Shown here one piece after another: positions 17,605 to 25,756 of a stretch of 64,000 nt of DNA (position 1 is the stretch's first letter; each line of letters opens with the position of its first letter). The stretch comes from Streptomyces sp. H27-H5 (lineage in GTDB: Bacteria > Actinomycetota > Actinomycetes > Streptomycetales > Streptomycetaceae), in NCBI RefSeq assembly GCF_026627505.1, contig NZ_JAPNLK010000029.1, positions 1-64,000 on the forward strand, written 5' to 3'. The translations under genes and the position numbers were made by a program. Below the pieces are notes generated by a model. That model saw only the letters and a list, made by a program, of their open reading frames with translations, did no database searches and was not told the DNA's origin.

Positions 17605-18294
17605 GTGACCCGCAAGGACAGCGTGCACGCGGCAGCCGAGAGCGCCAGGGACAGCATGCGGCACGCAGCGGAAGTGGTGGCGCCGTACGCAGGAACCGCC
17701 AAGGACGCCGCTGTGCACTATGCGCAAGAGGCGAACGAGCTGCTGGCGCCCAAGATTTCGTACGCGGCCGGCGAGGCTGCCCGGCACGCCCGTACGACGT
17801 ACGACTCCCATCTGCACCCCCACATCAAGGCGGCGCGCTCCCACGTGCCGCCGAACGTGGACCGGGCCGCGACGAAGGCGGTGAAGCAGACCCGACGAGC
17901 CGCGCGACAGGCAGCCGAGTACACCCAGCCGCGACTCGAAAGCGCGCTCGCCGCGGCGCAGCCGGTGGCCGAGGAGGCCGCTTCCCGGTCGACCGCCGCC
18001 TTCGCCGCCCTGCGCGGCCAGGTGTCGGCGGAGGAAGTGCGCAAGCTGGTGCGACGCCAGAAGCGCCGAGCCCGCACGGGCCGGGTCTTCAAGGGCGTTC
18101 TGCTGGTCGGCGTCGTCGCCGGCGGGGCGTACGCGGCCTGGAAGTGGTGGGACCGGCAGTCCAACCCGGACTGGCTCGTCGAACCGCCGGCGGCCACCGA
18201 GCTGTCGGCCCGCGACTCCGCTCCGGCGAGCTTTGACGACGAGCTGGCGGCCAAGGAGCAAGAGGCCCGCTCGGCCGGCGACGACCAGCAGTAG
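17605..18294 (+). CDS. DUF5324 family protein
   Basis: A 229-residue protein. The first 150 residues are Ala/Arg/Lys-rich and mostly helical. One membrane helix (about 163-180, KGVLLVGVVAGGAYAAWKWW) is followed by an acidic, Ala-rich tail. The GTG start at 17605 has GGAGGAGGAA directly upstream. The family is conserved in Streptomyces next to the cyclophilin gene, and its function is unknown. The layout suggests a membrane-tethered, possibly DNA- or polymer-binding protein, but that is only inference. Confidence 0.85.
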   Translation: MTRKDSVHAAAESARDSMRHAAEVVAPYAGTAKDAAVHYAQEANELLAPKISYAAGEAARHARTTYDSHLHPHIKAARSHVPPNVDRAATKAVKQTRRAARQAAEYTQPRLESALAAAQPVAEEAASRSTAAFAALRGQVSAEEVRKLVRRQKRRARTGRVFKGVLLVGVVAGGAYAAWKWWDRQSNPDWLVEPPAATELSARDSAPASFDDELAAKEQEARSAGDDQQ

Positions 18295-18338
18295 CGGGAA
18301 TCGCGAGCCGTACGGCAAGAGCGCGAGCCGTACGGAAG

Positions 18339-18387
18339 ACAGGGCGAAGGGGCCCGGATCGATCCGATCCGGGCCCCTTCGCCCTGT
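18339..18387. terminator. Bidirectional terminator
   Basis: A perfect 22-bp stem (18339-18360 with 18366-18387) and a GATCC loop, between the converging DUF5324 and LysM genes. It is preceded by two direct copies of a GCGAGCCGTACGG string (18303-18333). Confidence 0.85.
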
Positions 18388-18401
18388 CCGTCACCCCGCG
18401 G

Positions 18402-18914
18402 TCAGTTGGGGAGGGTGAGCACCATCCCCGGGTGGATCAGGTCGGGGTTGGAGCCGACGACTCCCCGGTTCATGGCGTAGAGCTCGCGCCAACGGGCCTC
18501 GTTGCCGAGCTCGCGGCGGGCGATCGCGGACAACGAGTCGCCGGACTTGACGGTGTACATCCGCTTCGCGACGGGCGCCGGCTTCGGCATGGGCGCCGAC
18601 GGGACCGCCTTGTGCGCGGCGGACGCGGGGGTGGGCGTGTGGTGCGCCACCGGTCCGGGCGCAGGGGGCTTCGGCGGCATCGCGGCGGCGGGCCGCGGGG
18701 GAGCCGGCGCGGGCTTCGGGGGAGCGGCGGCAGCCATCCGGTCGGCGGCCGCTTTGGTGGCCGCGGCGGCGTCGGTGTACTTCCCGCCGAGGTCGTTGCG
18801 CGCGTCCGGGGTGGCGGGCTTCGCCGCCGCCTGCTGCTCCACCTGCTCCTTCGCCGTCTCGGCGGCGTCGTGCGCCTTCTTCTTGTCGGACTTCAGGAAG
18901 TCGAAGATTCCCAT
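18402..18914 (-). CDS. LysM peptidoglycan-binding domain protein
   Basis: A 170-residue protein. A charged N-terminus (MGIFDFLKSDKKKAHDAAE) and an Ala/Pro-rich middle (about 55-115) lead to a C-terminal LysM domain (about 118-168, YTVKSGDSLSAIARRELGN to GMVLTLPN). There is no signal peptide, so it may act inside the cell or leave by another path. Similar short LysM proteins with an MGIFDFLK-type start are common in Streptomyces. ATG 18914 follows a purine-rich stretch and opens the conserved part. Confidence 0.85.
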   Translation of the reverse strand: MGIFDFLKSDKKKAHDAAETAKEQVEQQAAAKPATPDARNDLGGKYTDAAAATKAAADRMAAAAPPKPAPAPPRPAAAMPPKPPAPGPVAHHTPTPASAAHKAVPSAPMPKPAPVAKRMYTVKSGDSLSAIARRELGNEARWRELYAMNRGVVGSNPDLIHPGMVLTLPN

Positions 18915-19041
18915 GGTGTGTACGCCTCCGGCGTGGTGTCGCCCCCTGGCACAGTGCCTCCCTCCACTCTCGGTCACCCGGCGCCGACCGGCCGGGTGAC
19001 TGAGCCGTCCGGGGGACACCCCGGGGCCCGGGCGTTCCGGT

Positions 19042-19521
19042 CTACTGACGGGCGCGGCGGGCCGGGCGGGGGCCTTCGGAGGGAGCGTTCAGGGGGCCGT
19101 CGGCGAGCAGCTTCAATCCGTGCAGCAGGGCGTCGCGGGCGGTCGCGGGCAGGGCGGCCAGCGCGTCGCGGTGCACCCCGTCGACGATCCGTTGGCTCTC
19201 CTCGGCGACCTGCGCGCCCCGCTCGGTGACGGCGATGATCCGCGCCCTGCGGTCCTTGGTGGACGGCCGCCGCTCCGCCAGGCCCGCCTTCTCCAGGGCG
19301 TCGATGGTCACCACCATCGTCGTCTTGTCCATGTCGCCGATCTCCGCGAGCTGGATCTGCGTGCGTTCCTCGCCCACCGCGTGCACGAGGACGCAGTGCA
19401 TGCGGGCGGTCAGACCGATCTCGCCGAGGGCCGCCGCCATGCGGGTGCGCAGGACGTGACTGGTGTGGTCCAGGAGGTAGGAGAGGTCGGGTTCGGTCCG
19501 GGTGGGCGCCATGGCAGTCAT
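19042..19521 (-). CDS. MarR family transcriptional regulator
   Basis: A 159-residue winged-helix regulator. The dimer helices surround the recognition region (IQLAEIGDMDKTTMVVTIDALEKAGLAERR) and the wing DRRARIIAVTERG. It is divergent from the MFS exporter at 19680, so the usual MarR logic applies: it probably represses itself and the exporter until a ligand binds. The start is ATG 19521; an in-frame ATG three codons later is possible. Confidence 0.9.
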   Translation of the reverse strand: MTAMAPTRTEPDLSYLLDHTSHVLRTRMAAALGEIGLTARMHCVLVHAVGEERTQIQLAEIGDMDKTTMVVTIDALEKAGLAERRPSTKDRRARIIAVTERGAQVAEESQRIVDGVHRDALAALPATARDALLHGLKLLADGPLNAPSEGPRPARRARQ

Positions 19522-19679
19522 GGATCCACTTTAACAATCCGGTCCGAAGTAAATAGTCTGCAACGGAACCATCTGTTACGGTCCAATCATCGCCACGCAC
19601 CAACCCGCCCCGCGCCAACAGGCCCCGCACCGAGCCGGATGCGACCCGAACCCGAGCCGGACCCGAGCTGGAGGACCCG
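19522..19679. promoter_or_regulatory. Divergent marR/exporter control region
   Basis: This 158-bp region should hold both promoters and the MarR operator. Its left half is clearly AT-richer than its surroundings (TTTAACAATCC, AAGTAAATAGTC). GGTCCG and CGGAACC near 19541-19573 form a loose inverted pair. No exact operator can be defined by eye. Confidence 0.5.
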
Positions 19680-21209
19680 ATGCCCACGCCCACGGACGCC
19701 ACCACCCCCACCACACCCCCCGCGCCCACTACCGCCGCCACCCGCACCGGCGAGGACCGCGAAGCCGACACCGCCGCCGTCACCCCCTCCCACACCGCGC
19801 CCACCCGGGGTCTGCGCTCCCGCTGGACCGCCCTCGCCGTGATATCCACCGGCATGCTGATGACGGTCCTCGACGGCAGCATCGTCACCGTCGCGATGCC
19901 CGCCATCCAGAGCGACCTCGGCTTCACCCCCGCGGGCCTCAGCTGGGTCGTGAACGCCTACCTGATCGCCTTCGGCAGCCTGCTGCTGCTCGCCGGCCGA
20001 CTCGGCGACCTCCTCGGCCGCAAGCGGATGTTCCTCGTCGGCACCACCGTCTTCACCGCCGCCTCGCTGCTCGCCGGCGTCTGCGACTCCCCCGCGACGC
20101 TGACGGCGGCCCGCTTCCTCCAGGGCGTCGGCAGCGCGATGACGTCGGCCGTCAGCCTCGGCATCCTGGTCACGCTGTTCACCGAGGCCCGGGAACGCAA
20201 CAAGGCCATCGCCGTCTTCTCCTTCACCGGTGCCGTCGGCGCCTCCCTGGGGCAGGTCGTCGGCGGTGTGCTGACCGACGCCCTCGACTGGCACTGGATC
20301 TTCTTCATCAACCTGCCCGTCGGACTCGCCGCGCTGCTCCTCGCGTTGCCCGCGCTCCCCCCCGACCGCGGTCTGGGCCTGCGCGCCGGAGCGGACGTCG
20401 TCGGCGCCGCCCTGGTCACCGCCGGGCTGATGATCGGGATCTACGCCGTGGTCAAGGTGGAGGAACAGGGCTGGTCCTCCGCCCACACCCTCGGCGCGGG
20501 ATCGCTCTCCCTGGCCCTCCTCGGCGCCTTCGTCCTGCGTCAGGCCAAGGCCCGCACCCCGCTGATGCCGTTGCGCGTCCTGCGCTCCCGCGCCGTGGTC
20601 GGCGCCAACCTGATCCAGATCCTCGTCATGGGCGCCCTGTTCTCCTTCCAGATCCTGATCGCCCTCCACATGCAGAAGGTCCTGGGCTACGGGGCCTCCG
20701 ACACCGGACTCGCGATGCTCCCCGCCGCCGTGATGATCGGCGCCGTCTCACTCGGCGTCTCGGCCCGGCTCAACTCCCGGTTCGGGCCCCGCAACGTGCT
20801 CATGGCCGGTCTCGCGCTGCTCGCCCTGGCCCTGCTCCTGCTCGTCCGACTGCCCGTGGACGCCGACTACGTGAGCGACCTGCTCCCGGTGATGCTCCTG
20901 ATCTCCGGCGGCGGCCTGGTCCTGCCGGCGCTGACCGCCCTCGGCATGTCCGGCGCCGGGGACGGGGACGCGGGGCTCGCGTCGGGCCTGTTCAACACCA
21001 CCCAACAGATCGGCATGGCCCTCGGCGTCGCCGTCCTGTCCACCCTCGCCGCCTCCCGGACCGAGACCCTGGCCGCGGCCGGCCACACCCCGGCCGCAGC
21101 CCTCACCGGCGGCTACCACCTGGCCTTCGCCACCGGCGCGACCCTGCTCCTCACGTCCCTCGCCCTGACCGCCACCCTCCCGAGATCCCCCGGGACCCGC
21201 ACCCTCTAG
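19680..21209 (+). CDS. MFS transporter, DHA2 (EmrB/QacA) type drug efflux
   Basis: A 509-residue transporter with about 14 membrane segments, preceded by a Thr/Pro-rich cytoplasmic tail (about 1-40). The motif after helix 2 reads GRLGDLLGRKRMF, and the helix 5 antiporter motif appears as GAVGASLGQVVGGVL. Helix 1 carries the LDGSIVTVAMPAI signature of the 14-TM family. It probably exports small toxic compounds using the proton gradient. The gene is divergent from a MarR regulator. The ATG at 19680 is the only good start before helix 1. Confidence 0.93.
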   Translation: MPTPTDATTPTTPPAPTTAATRTGEDREADTAAVTPSHTAPTRGLRSRWTALAVISTGMLMTVLDGSIVTVAMPAIQSDLGFTPAGLSWVVNAYLIAFGSLLLLAGRLGDLLGRKRMFLVGTTVFTAASLLAGVCDSPATLTAARFLQGVGSAMTSAVSLGILVTLFTEARERNKAIAVFSFTGAVGASLGQVVGGVLTDALDWHWIFFINLPVGLAALLLALPALPPDRGLGLRAGADVVGAALVTAGLMIGIYAVVKVEEQGWSSAHTLGAGSLSLALLGAFVLRQAKARTPLMPLRVLRSRAVVGANLIQILVMGALFSFQILIALHMQKVLGYGASDTGLAMLPAAVMIGAVSLGVSARLNSRFGPRNVLMAGLALLALALLLLVRLPVDADYVSDLLPVMLLISGGGLVLPALTALGMSGAGDGDAGLASGLFNTTQQIGMALGVAVLSTLAASRTETLAAAGHTPAAALTGGYHLAFATGATLLLTSLALTATLPRSPGTRTL

Positions 21210-21238
21210 TGCTGTGACCGACCTCGCAGCGGGCACGG

Positions 21239-21292
21239 AAAGAGGCCTCCCTGACCTGCGTTTCGACAGGTCAGGGAGGCCTTTGAGGGTGG
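21239..21292. terminator. Terminator and left boundary repeat of the restriction-modification island
   Basis: A 16-bp perfect stem (21243-21258 with 21267-21282) and an 8-base loop, ending in CTTT. It closes the exporter gene. Its sequence, including the loop CGTTTC and the GAGGGTGG(G)AGCC that follows, is clearly related to the terminator and 3' end of tRNA-Ala at 24924-24981. That similarity is why it is read as an island boundary. Confidence 0.75.
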
Positions 21293-21359
21293 GAGCCCAG
21301 TAGGTTCCCATCCGGGGTCGCAGGCGCGCTCATCTAAGTTCCGATATTGACGGGCTCCG

Positions 21360-22163
21360 TTACATTGCCTTCGCCTGGCGATGGGAGTCCGCCACCCGTT
21401 CTCGAACAACTTGGTTGATCCGCTCAGCTGCCATCTCCGGATCTTCGTGTTCCCAGATCCGCACGACAGTCCACCCCTGCGCGTTCAGCGCCGCGTTCGT
21501 GTCGGCGTCGCGGGCCCGATTCCCTGCGATCTTCGCTTGCCAGAATTCGGCTCGCTTGGTCGCGGGTCGATAGTGCTCGGGGCAGCCGTGCCAGTAACAG
21601 CCGTCGACGAACACAGCCACTCTGGCTTTGGTGAATACGACGTCGGCCGTACGCCGAAGGTCCGCGATAGGCCTCGCCGAGACGCGATAGCGGAGTCCCT
21701 TGCGGTATAGAGCGGAACGTAGGACACGCTCCGGTTTCGTGTCCCGCCCCTTGTTCGCGGACATGACCGCGCGGGAGGCCGGCGACGACGCCCACGAGCC
21801 CGGCGGCACGGTCTCGGGAGTCACGTATCCAGCGGTACGCGCCATCACCCACGCTTGCGCCAGGTTGGCGGCGCGGGTCTCGGCGTCCACTTCTCCGACG
21901 TAGCGCTCTCGCGTCTCACCGCTTTGCGACCACCGAAGGTAGGCGCGGATTCGACGAGTGCTGCGGTAGAGGCGCAGCGCGACCGAGGCGCGAGCGTACC
22001 GTCCTTCACCGACATCCACCGCTCGCGTGTGGCGACCGCCGGCGGCTCGGTCCTGTTCGGCCGCGCGTGCCTCCCTGTTCATCCCCGCTCGTGGCTTCCA
22101 CGCCCTATCGGGAGGCATCCGCTCGTTCCAACGCCTCTGCCGATCGTTCGTGGCTTCGGTCAC
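21360..22163 (-). CDS. vsr: Vsr (very short patch repair) DNA mismatch endonuclease with N-terminal extension
   Basis: A 267-residue protein. The C-terminal half (about 134-242) is a Vsr endonuclease: SANKGRDTKPERVLRS, ADVVF with catalytic-type D174, FVDGCYWHGCPEHY with H192 and zinc-site cysteines, and a closing VVRIWEHEDP. Vsr nicks beside T:G mismatches that arise when methylated cytosine deaminates, protecting the sites of a partner C5 methyltransferase. The first 130 residues are an extra, Arg/Ala-rich region with a possible small beta domain (about 55-92) that I do not recognise; E. coli Vsr lacks it. The GTG start at 22163 overlaps the methyltransferase stop by four bases. Confidence 0.92.
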   Translation of the reverse strand: MTEATNDRQRRWNERMPPDRAWKPRAGMNREARAAEQDRAAGGRHTRAVDVGEGRYARASVALRLYRSTRRIRAYLRWSQSGETRERYVGEVDAETRAANLAQAWVMARTAGYVTPETVPPGSWASSPASRAVMSANKGRDTKPERVLRSALYRKGLRYRVSARPIADLRRTADVVFTKARVAVFVDGCYWHGCPEHYRPATKRAEFWQAKIAGNRARDADTNAALNAQGWTVVRIWEHEDPEMAAERINQVVRERVADSHRQAKAM

Positions 22164-23470
22164 TTGCGCTTCTCCGGGGCCTCCAGGGCTCCAACCGACG
22201 CGAGGGCGTTGGCCACGGCATCCGCGAACGCCTTCCCGAGCTTGACCGGCACGGCGTTGCCCAGTTGGCGCATCTTCTCGCCGCGCGGACCTTCGAGAAC
22301 GACATGGTCGGGGAACGTCATGACCCGTGCAGTCTCGCGCACGGTCATGTATCGGTATCCGGTTCCGCCCCCGAAGTTGGCAAAGTTGACGTCGTCAAGC
22401 TGCATGACGGATTCCCCACCGGGCACTCCATGCACGCCCGCCTTCACGGTCTTCGCGGGCCGGTCCAACAGGTTCGGGGTGTGCCCGGCGTACATACGAG
22501 CTCCGGGCCAACCGATGTGATCGGCGATGCCGCCCACTTCGATCTTGTTCTTGACCGCCACTTCGGGAACGGACGGAAGGGGATTTCCCTCGTTCTCGTC
22601 GATTCCCGCGATGGCGTCCCGCAGCGTGCGCCACGGCTTCATTTCGAGTTTCGCCTTGACCTTCTTGTTCTCGTAGTCGAGTTCGGGAAGGTTGTCGATA
22701 ACACGCTTGCGGACCTCGGGAGAGACCTTGTGTCGCTTCCAGTATGGCCCACCCTCCCGCATGGAATGAATCATGGCTTCTTCGGAATATTCCTGCTTTG
22801 GCAGGTAATTATCCCAATCAACATCCAGGTCGGCCCTGAACGCGACGATGATCACGCGTTGGCGAATCTGGGGAACTCCATAGTCAGCTGCGTTGACGGC
22901 CACTTCCTTGACGTCATAGCGCATCTTCGGATCAACTGATTCGTTTGCGAGCAGCTTTTCAAGGATCTCATTGTGTTCTTCCCAGGCATGATCCTTGTGC
23001 CGCTCGACGAAGGGCAGTCGCATTTCATTGAGAATGTAGTCAAAATACGGCTTGAATGAGGGTCGAAGCAGACCACGAACGTTCTCACAGATGACGGCCT
23101 TGGGCCTCATCTCCCGAATAGCACGGAACATCTCCGGGAACATGTTCCGCTCATCTTCCATACCCTTGGCGACTCCGCCGAGGCTGAACGGCTGACAGGG
23201 CGGTCCACCGGCGAGGACGTCGACCTCGTCCGTCACGAGAAGCTTGAAGTCGACCTCACGCACGTCGCCCGGCACGAGCGGCCAACGCTTCTCCGGCTCA
23301 TCGGGGTTGGGCGGGTTCTTCGTGAGGGACTCGCACGCCCGCTTGGCGTACTCGTTCACCAGGAGCGGACGGAACCCCGCAGCGTGCACAGCCATCGCGA
23401 GCCCCCCACCACCGGCGAACAGCTCGACACACGTCCCCACCTCTTGGCGCTCTTCTCGCAGCTCAGACAT
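22160..23470 (-). CDS. DNA (cytosine-5) methyltransferase of an Eco29kI-like system
   Basis: A 436-residue C5 cytosine methyltransferase. Motif I is VELFAGGGGLA (about 15-25), motif IV is GGPPCQPFS with nucleophile C92, and motif VI is ENVRG (129-133). Motif VIII is QIRQR, and motif X is GNAVP near the C-terminus. The variable region between about 250 and 360 would set the target. Next to an Eco29kI-family endonuclease, the expected target is CCGCGG, modified to block cutting. It is divergent from the endonuclease gene and coupled to vsr by a 4-bp overlap. ATG 23470 opens MSELREERQEV and fits the family length. Confidence 0.94.
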   Translation of the reverse strand: MSELREERQEVGTCVELFAGGGGLAMAVHAAGFRPLLVNEYAKRACESLTKNPPNPDEPEKRWPLVPGDVREVDFKLLVTDEVDVLAGGPPCQPFSLGGVAKGMEDERNMFPEMFRAIREMRPKAVICENVRGLLRPSFKPYFDYILNEMRLPFVERHKDHAWEEHNEILEKLLANESVDPKMRYDVKEVAVNAADYGVPQIRQRVIIVAFRADLDVDWDNYLPKQEYSEEAMIHSMREGGPYWKRHKVSPEVRKRVIDNLPELDYENKKVKAKLEMKPWRTLRDAIAGIDENEGNPLPSVPEVAVKNKIEVGGIADHIGWPGARMYAGHTPNLLDRPAKTVKAGVHGVPGGESVMQLDDVNFANFGGGTGYRYMTVRETARVMTFPDHVVLEGPRGEKMRQLGNAVPVKLGKAFADAVANALASVGALEAPEKRK

Positions 23471-23592
23471 GAGTAAAGCGTACCGCGGAGTTGTTGATCA
23501 TGTGGTACATCCCGCCAATTAGCCCGCATGCACCCCAGAACCACCGGTTAGAGTGACCGTGATCACGTGTTTCGCGGAAGATGGGTGCTTAA
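23471..23592. promoter_or_regulatory. Divergent promoter region of the methyltransferase and endonuclease genes
   Basis: This 122-bp region must hold the start signals for both divergent genes. It is AT-rich for this chromosome. A CCGCGG hexamer at 23483-23488 lies 12 bp upstream of the methyltransferase ATG, and it is the only one I found in the whole island. No controller (C-protein) gene is present, so methylation of this site could itself tune expression, as shown for other systems such as CfrBI. That last step is inference. Confidence 0.55.
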
Positions 23593-24450
23593 ATGACCGG
23601 CCAGTTCAGCGATCAATTCCGCCTCAGCATCACAAGGGCGCTCGGTGATCAGCTGGCAGAAGCTTTGGACAAACTGACCCCCGCGCCTCTCACCCAGGCC
23701 AACCTTGACGAGCTGGACGAACGCGCCAAGGTAGAGAAGCTCCAAAGCCGATCCGGTGTCTACCAGCTTCACCATGGGCCCGATCGGAAATTGGTATACG
23801 TAGGCAAGGCCGATAAGCCTCTTTCATCACGCCTGGGCAACCACCTGCGCAAGATTTCCGGGCGACGTAATATCTCGATTGACGAGATGACTTTCAAGTG
23901 TCTGTACGTAGCCGAAGACTTCTCCGCAGTCGCCCCGGAAAAGTTGCTCATCAAGAAGTACAAGGCATCTGGCCATATCCCCTGGAATGCAAACGGGTTC
24001 GGCAACAAGGACCCTGGCCGAAATCGGGACAGGACAGTCCTCAAAGCCAACCACTTCGACATGCTGTTCCCAATCGACCTTGGTCGCGCGGTTGAGGGGC
24101 TAACGCCCGGGGAGCAGTCTCTTTTCGACCTGCTCCAGCGGATAAAGCAGGGCCTGCCTTACAACTTCCGCTACATGGAGTCGGCGCATTTCAAGAAGGT
24201 CGCCATAGCGCTTCCTGACAGCGATATTACAGCGGATGGCGTGTTCGAACTCGTCGCCAAGGCTCTTCCCGACTCGTGGCAGATCAGCGCCCTGATGGGG
24301 TACACGATCATGTATGACGACCGTCACACGGACTACGCGAGCGCCTGGCGCTACTACCGTGGCGATGAGGTACTTGAGGCACAGCCGGCAGCGAAGGCGG
24401 CTGACGACGCCGACGAGGATTCCGAAGACGATGAGGATGACGAGCTGTAG
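23593..24450 (+). CDS. Eco29kI-family type II restriction endonuclease (GIY-YIG nuclease)
   Basis: A 285-residue endonuclease. It carries a GIY-YIG-type active site: GVY (55-57), YVG (69-71), R80 and H84 in SSRLGNHLRK, E116 in APEKLLI, and the Asn-rich WNANGFGNKD (131-140). This matches the Y, Y, R, H, E, N set known from R.Eco29kI, which cuts CCGCGG. The region after about 150 continues the family fold, and the last 25 residues are almost all Asp/Glu/Ala. ATG 23593 is the only suitable start. The gene is divergent from its methyltransferase. Specificity is inferred from the family. Confidence 0.92.
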   Translation: MTGQFSDQFRLSITRALGDQLAEALDKLTPAPLTQANLDELDERAKVEKLQSRSGVYQLHHGPDRKLVYVGKADKPLSSRLGNHLRKISGRRNISIDEMTFKCLYVAEDFSAVAPEKLLIKKYKASGHIPWNANGFGNKDPGRNRDRTVLKANHFDMLFPIDLGRAVEGLTPGEQSLFDLLQRIKQGLPYNFRYMESAHFKKVAIALPDSDITADGVFELVAKALPDSWQISALMGYTIMYDDRHTDYASAWRYYRGDEVLEAQPAAKAADDADEDSEDDEDDEL

Positions 24451-24923
24451 TCACCGACTCGGAACGACCGTGGTGCCCCTGCCTCGGCTTGATGTCGGGA
24501 TGGGGGCGCTTCGCGTTACGCGGTGCTGAGTTGCCACGCGGCACGAGGATGATCTTGAAGGTGGCGGGTACCGCGACCATGGGCCAGGGTCATAGGTGGG
24601 CTCAGGGGCGATGGACGCGTTCCTCGTGATCGTGGAGCGGGTCCGGAGTAGTGGCGATGCCGTCCAACTGGCTTCGATACTGCGCCCAGGTCGAGGCTGT
24701 GACCTCCGCTACGGCCGCTTGCTGTCCTTCCTCGACAGACTGGCTACGAACTGGGGCTCCGCAGGCCGAGGACGGCGGCACCGCCTTCCTCGGCCGCGAC
24801 TGACGAGGGGTGCCGGTGGCGAGGGAAGCGCGCCCAACAAAGAGACAGGTATGAGCAGATCCCCTGCGTGACCAGGACCCTCCGGGCTCCGCGCCTGCCT
24901 ATCCACCCCGCCAGGGGCATGAA
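24451..24923. other. Non-coding or decayed right end of the island
   Basis: This 473-bp region between the endonuclease gene and the tRNA-Ala terminator shows no convincing gene. A 91-codon open frame (24596-24871, plus) has weak codon bias and no recognisable domain. The short string AFLVIVERVRSSGDAVQLASIL could be a relic of a gene, but no family can be named. Confidence 0.5.
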
Positions 24924-24969
24924 AAAAGACCTCCCCGATCTGCGTTTCCGCAGGTCAGGAAGGTCTTTT
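24924..24969 (-). terminator. tRNA-Ala terminator and right boundary repeat
   Basis: An imperfect stem (24924-24942 with 24951-24969) and loop CGTTTCCG. On the minus strand it follows the tRNA 3' end by 5 bp. It is the related partner of the hairpin at 21239-21292. Confidence 0.75.
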
Positions 24970-24974
24970 GAGGG

Positions 24975-25047
24975 TGGAGCCTAGGAGATTCGAACTCCTG
25001 ACATCTGCCTTGCAAAGGCAGCGCTCTACCAACTGAGCTAAGGCCCC
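24975..25047 (-). tRNA. tRNA-Ala(TGC)
   Basis: A 73-nt tRNA. The acceptor stem GGGGCCT pairs 25041-25047 with 24976-24982 (with a G-U type closing), and the discriminator A is at 24975. The anticodon loop TTTGCAA gives anticodon TGC. The D-loop AGCTCAGTTGGTAGAGC and T-loop GTTCGAATC are standard. No CCA is encoded. Its 3' end and terminator are partly copied at the left end of the restriction-modification island. Confidence 0.97.
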
Positions 25048-25207
25048 GAAAAGTGGACACGGCCTCTCCCGGAGAAGGAGTGGTCGTTCCGCAGAACAGA
25101 GTACCGGGTGTACCCCCTCATCCCGCAAAATGATAGGGACTCCCGCCCCGCGACCACTCTCCGTAAGATGCTCGCGAGGTTCGCACCAGCGAAGGGGAGT
25201 AGTAAGA

Positions 25208-25756
25208 GTGGACGCTGTACAGCAAGAGGCCACGGCCAGAGCCAGAGAGCTTCAGCGCAGTTGGTACGGGGAGCCGTTGGGGGCGCTCTTCCGCCGACTC
25301 ATAGATGACCTCGGCTTGAACCAGGCTCGCCTCGCTGCCGTCCTCGGGCTTTCGGCGCCGATGCTGTCCCAGCTGATGAGCGGCCAGCGCGCCAAGATCG
25401 GCAACCCGGCCGTGGTCCAGCGGGTCCAGGCCCTCCAGGACCTCGCCGGCCAGGTGGCCGACGGAAGCGTCAGCGCGGCGGAGGCCACCGACCGGATGGA
25501 CGAGATCAAGAAGACCCAGGGGGGATCCGTCCTCAGCAACAGCGGCCAGACGACGTCCAGTTCGGGCGCGCCCACCGTCAAGCGGGTCGTCCGTGAGATC
25601 CAGTCGCTGCTGCGCTCGGTCTCGGCGGCCGGGGACATCATCGACGCGGCGGAGACCCTCGTCCCCAGCCATCCGGAACTGGCAGAGTTCCTCCGGGTGT
25701 ACGGAGCGGGTCGCACCGCCGACGCGGTGGCGCACTACGAGTCGCACCAGAACTGA
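25208..25756 (+). CDS. Helix-turn-helix DNA-binding protein
   Basis: A 182-residue protein with an N-terminal XRE-like helix-turn-helix (about 25-70, LGLNQARLAAVLGLSAPMLSQLMSGQRAKIG). A helical region follows, then a Ser/Gly/Thr-rich linker (about 105-120) and a C-terminal helical domain (about 120-180). The GTG start at 25208 has GAAGGGGAG about 8 bp upstream. It lies 83 bp before a Ser/Thr kinase gene on the same strand, a linkage conserved in Streptomyces, so it may regulate or be phosphorylated by that kinase (inference). Confidence 0.87.
   Translation: MDAVQQEATARARELQRSWYGEPLGALFRRLIDDLGLNQARLAAVLGLSAPMLSQLMSGQRAKIGNPAVVQRVQALQDLAGQVADGSVSAAEATDRMDEIKKTQGGSVLSNSGQTTSSSGAPTVKRVVREIQSLLRSVSAAGDIIDAAETLVPSHPELAEFLRVYGAGRTADAVAHYESHQN

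Larger units (their letters stand above)
21293..24923. other. Acquired restriction-modification island
   Basis: About 3.6 kb inserted between the exporter terminator and tRNA-Ala, holding vsr, a C5 methyltransferase and an Eco29kI-type endonuclease. Much of it is visibly AT-richer than its neighbours and uses codons such as AAG/AAA, GAA and ATA more freely. The ends are two imperfect copies of the same terminator-tRNA-end sequence. No integrase or transposase is present, so how it arrived cannot be told from the sequence. Confidence 0.7.

Noticed and set aside
24596..24871. A 91-codon gene after the endonuclease
   Set aside because: It lacks a ribosome site, codon bias and any recognisable motif. 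It is described as a non-coding or decayed region.
21239..24982. Prophage or integrative conjugative element at tRNA-Ala
   Set aside because: The boundary repeats hint at insertion, but there is no integrase, excisionase, replication or transfer gene. It is called only a restriction-modification island.
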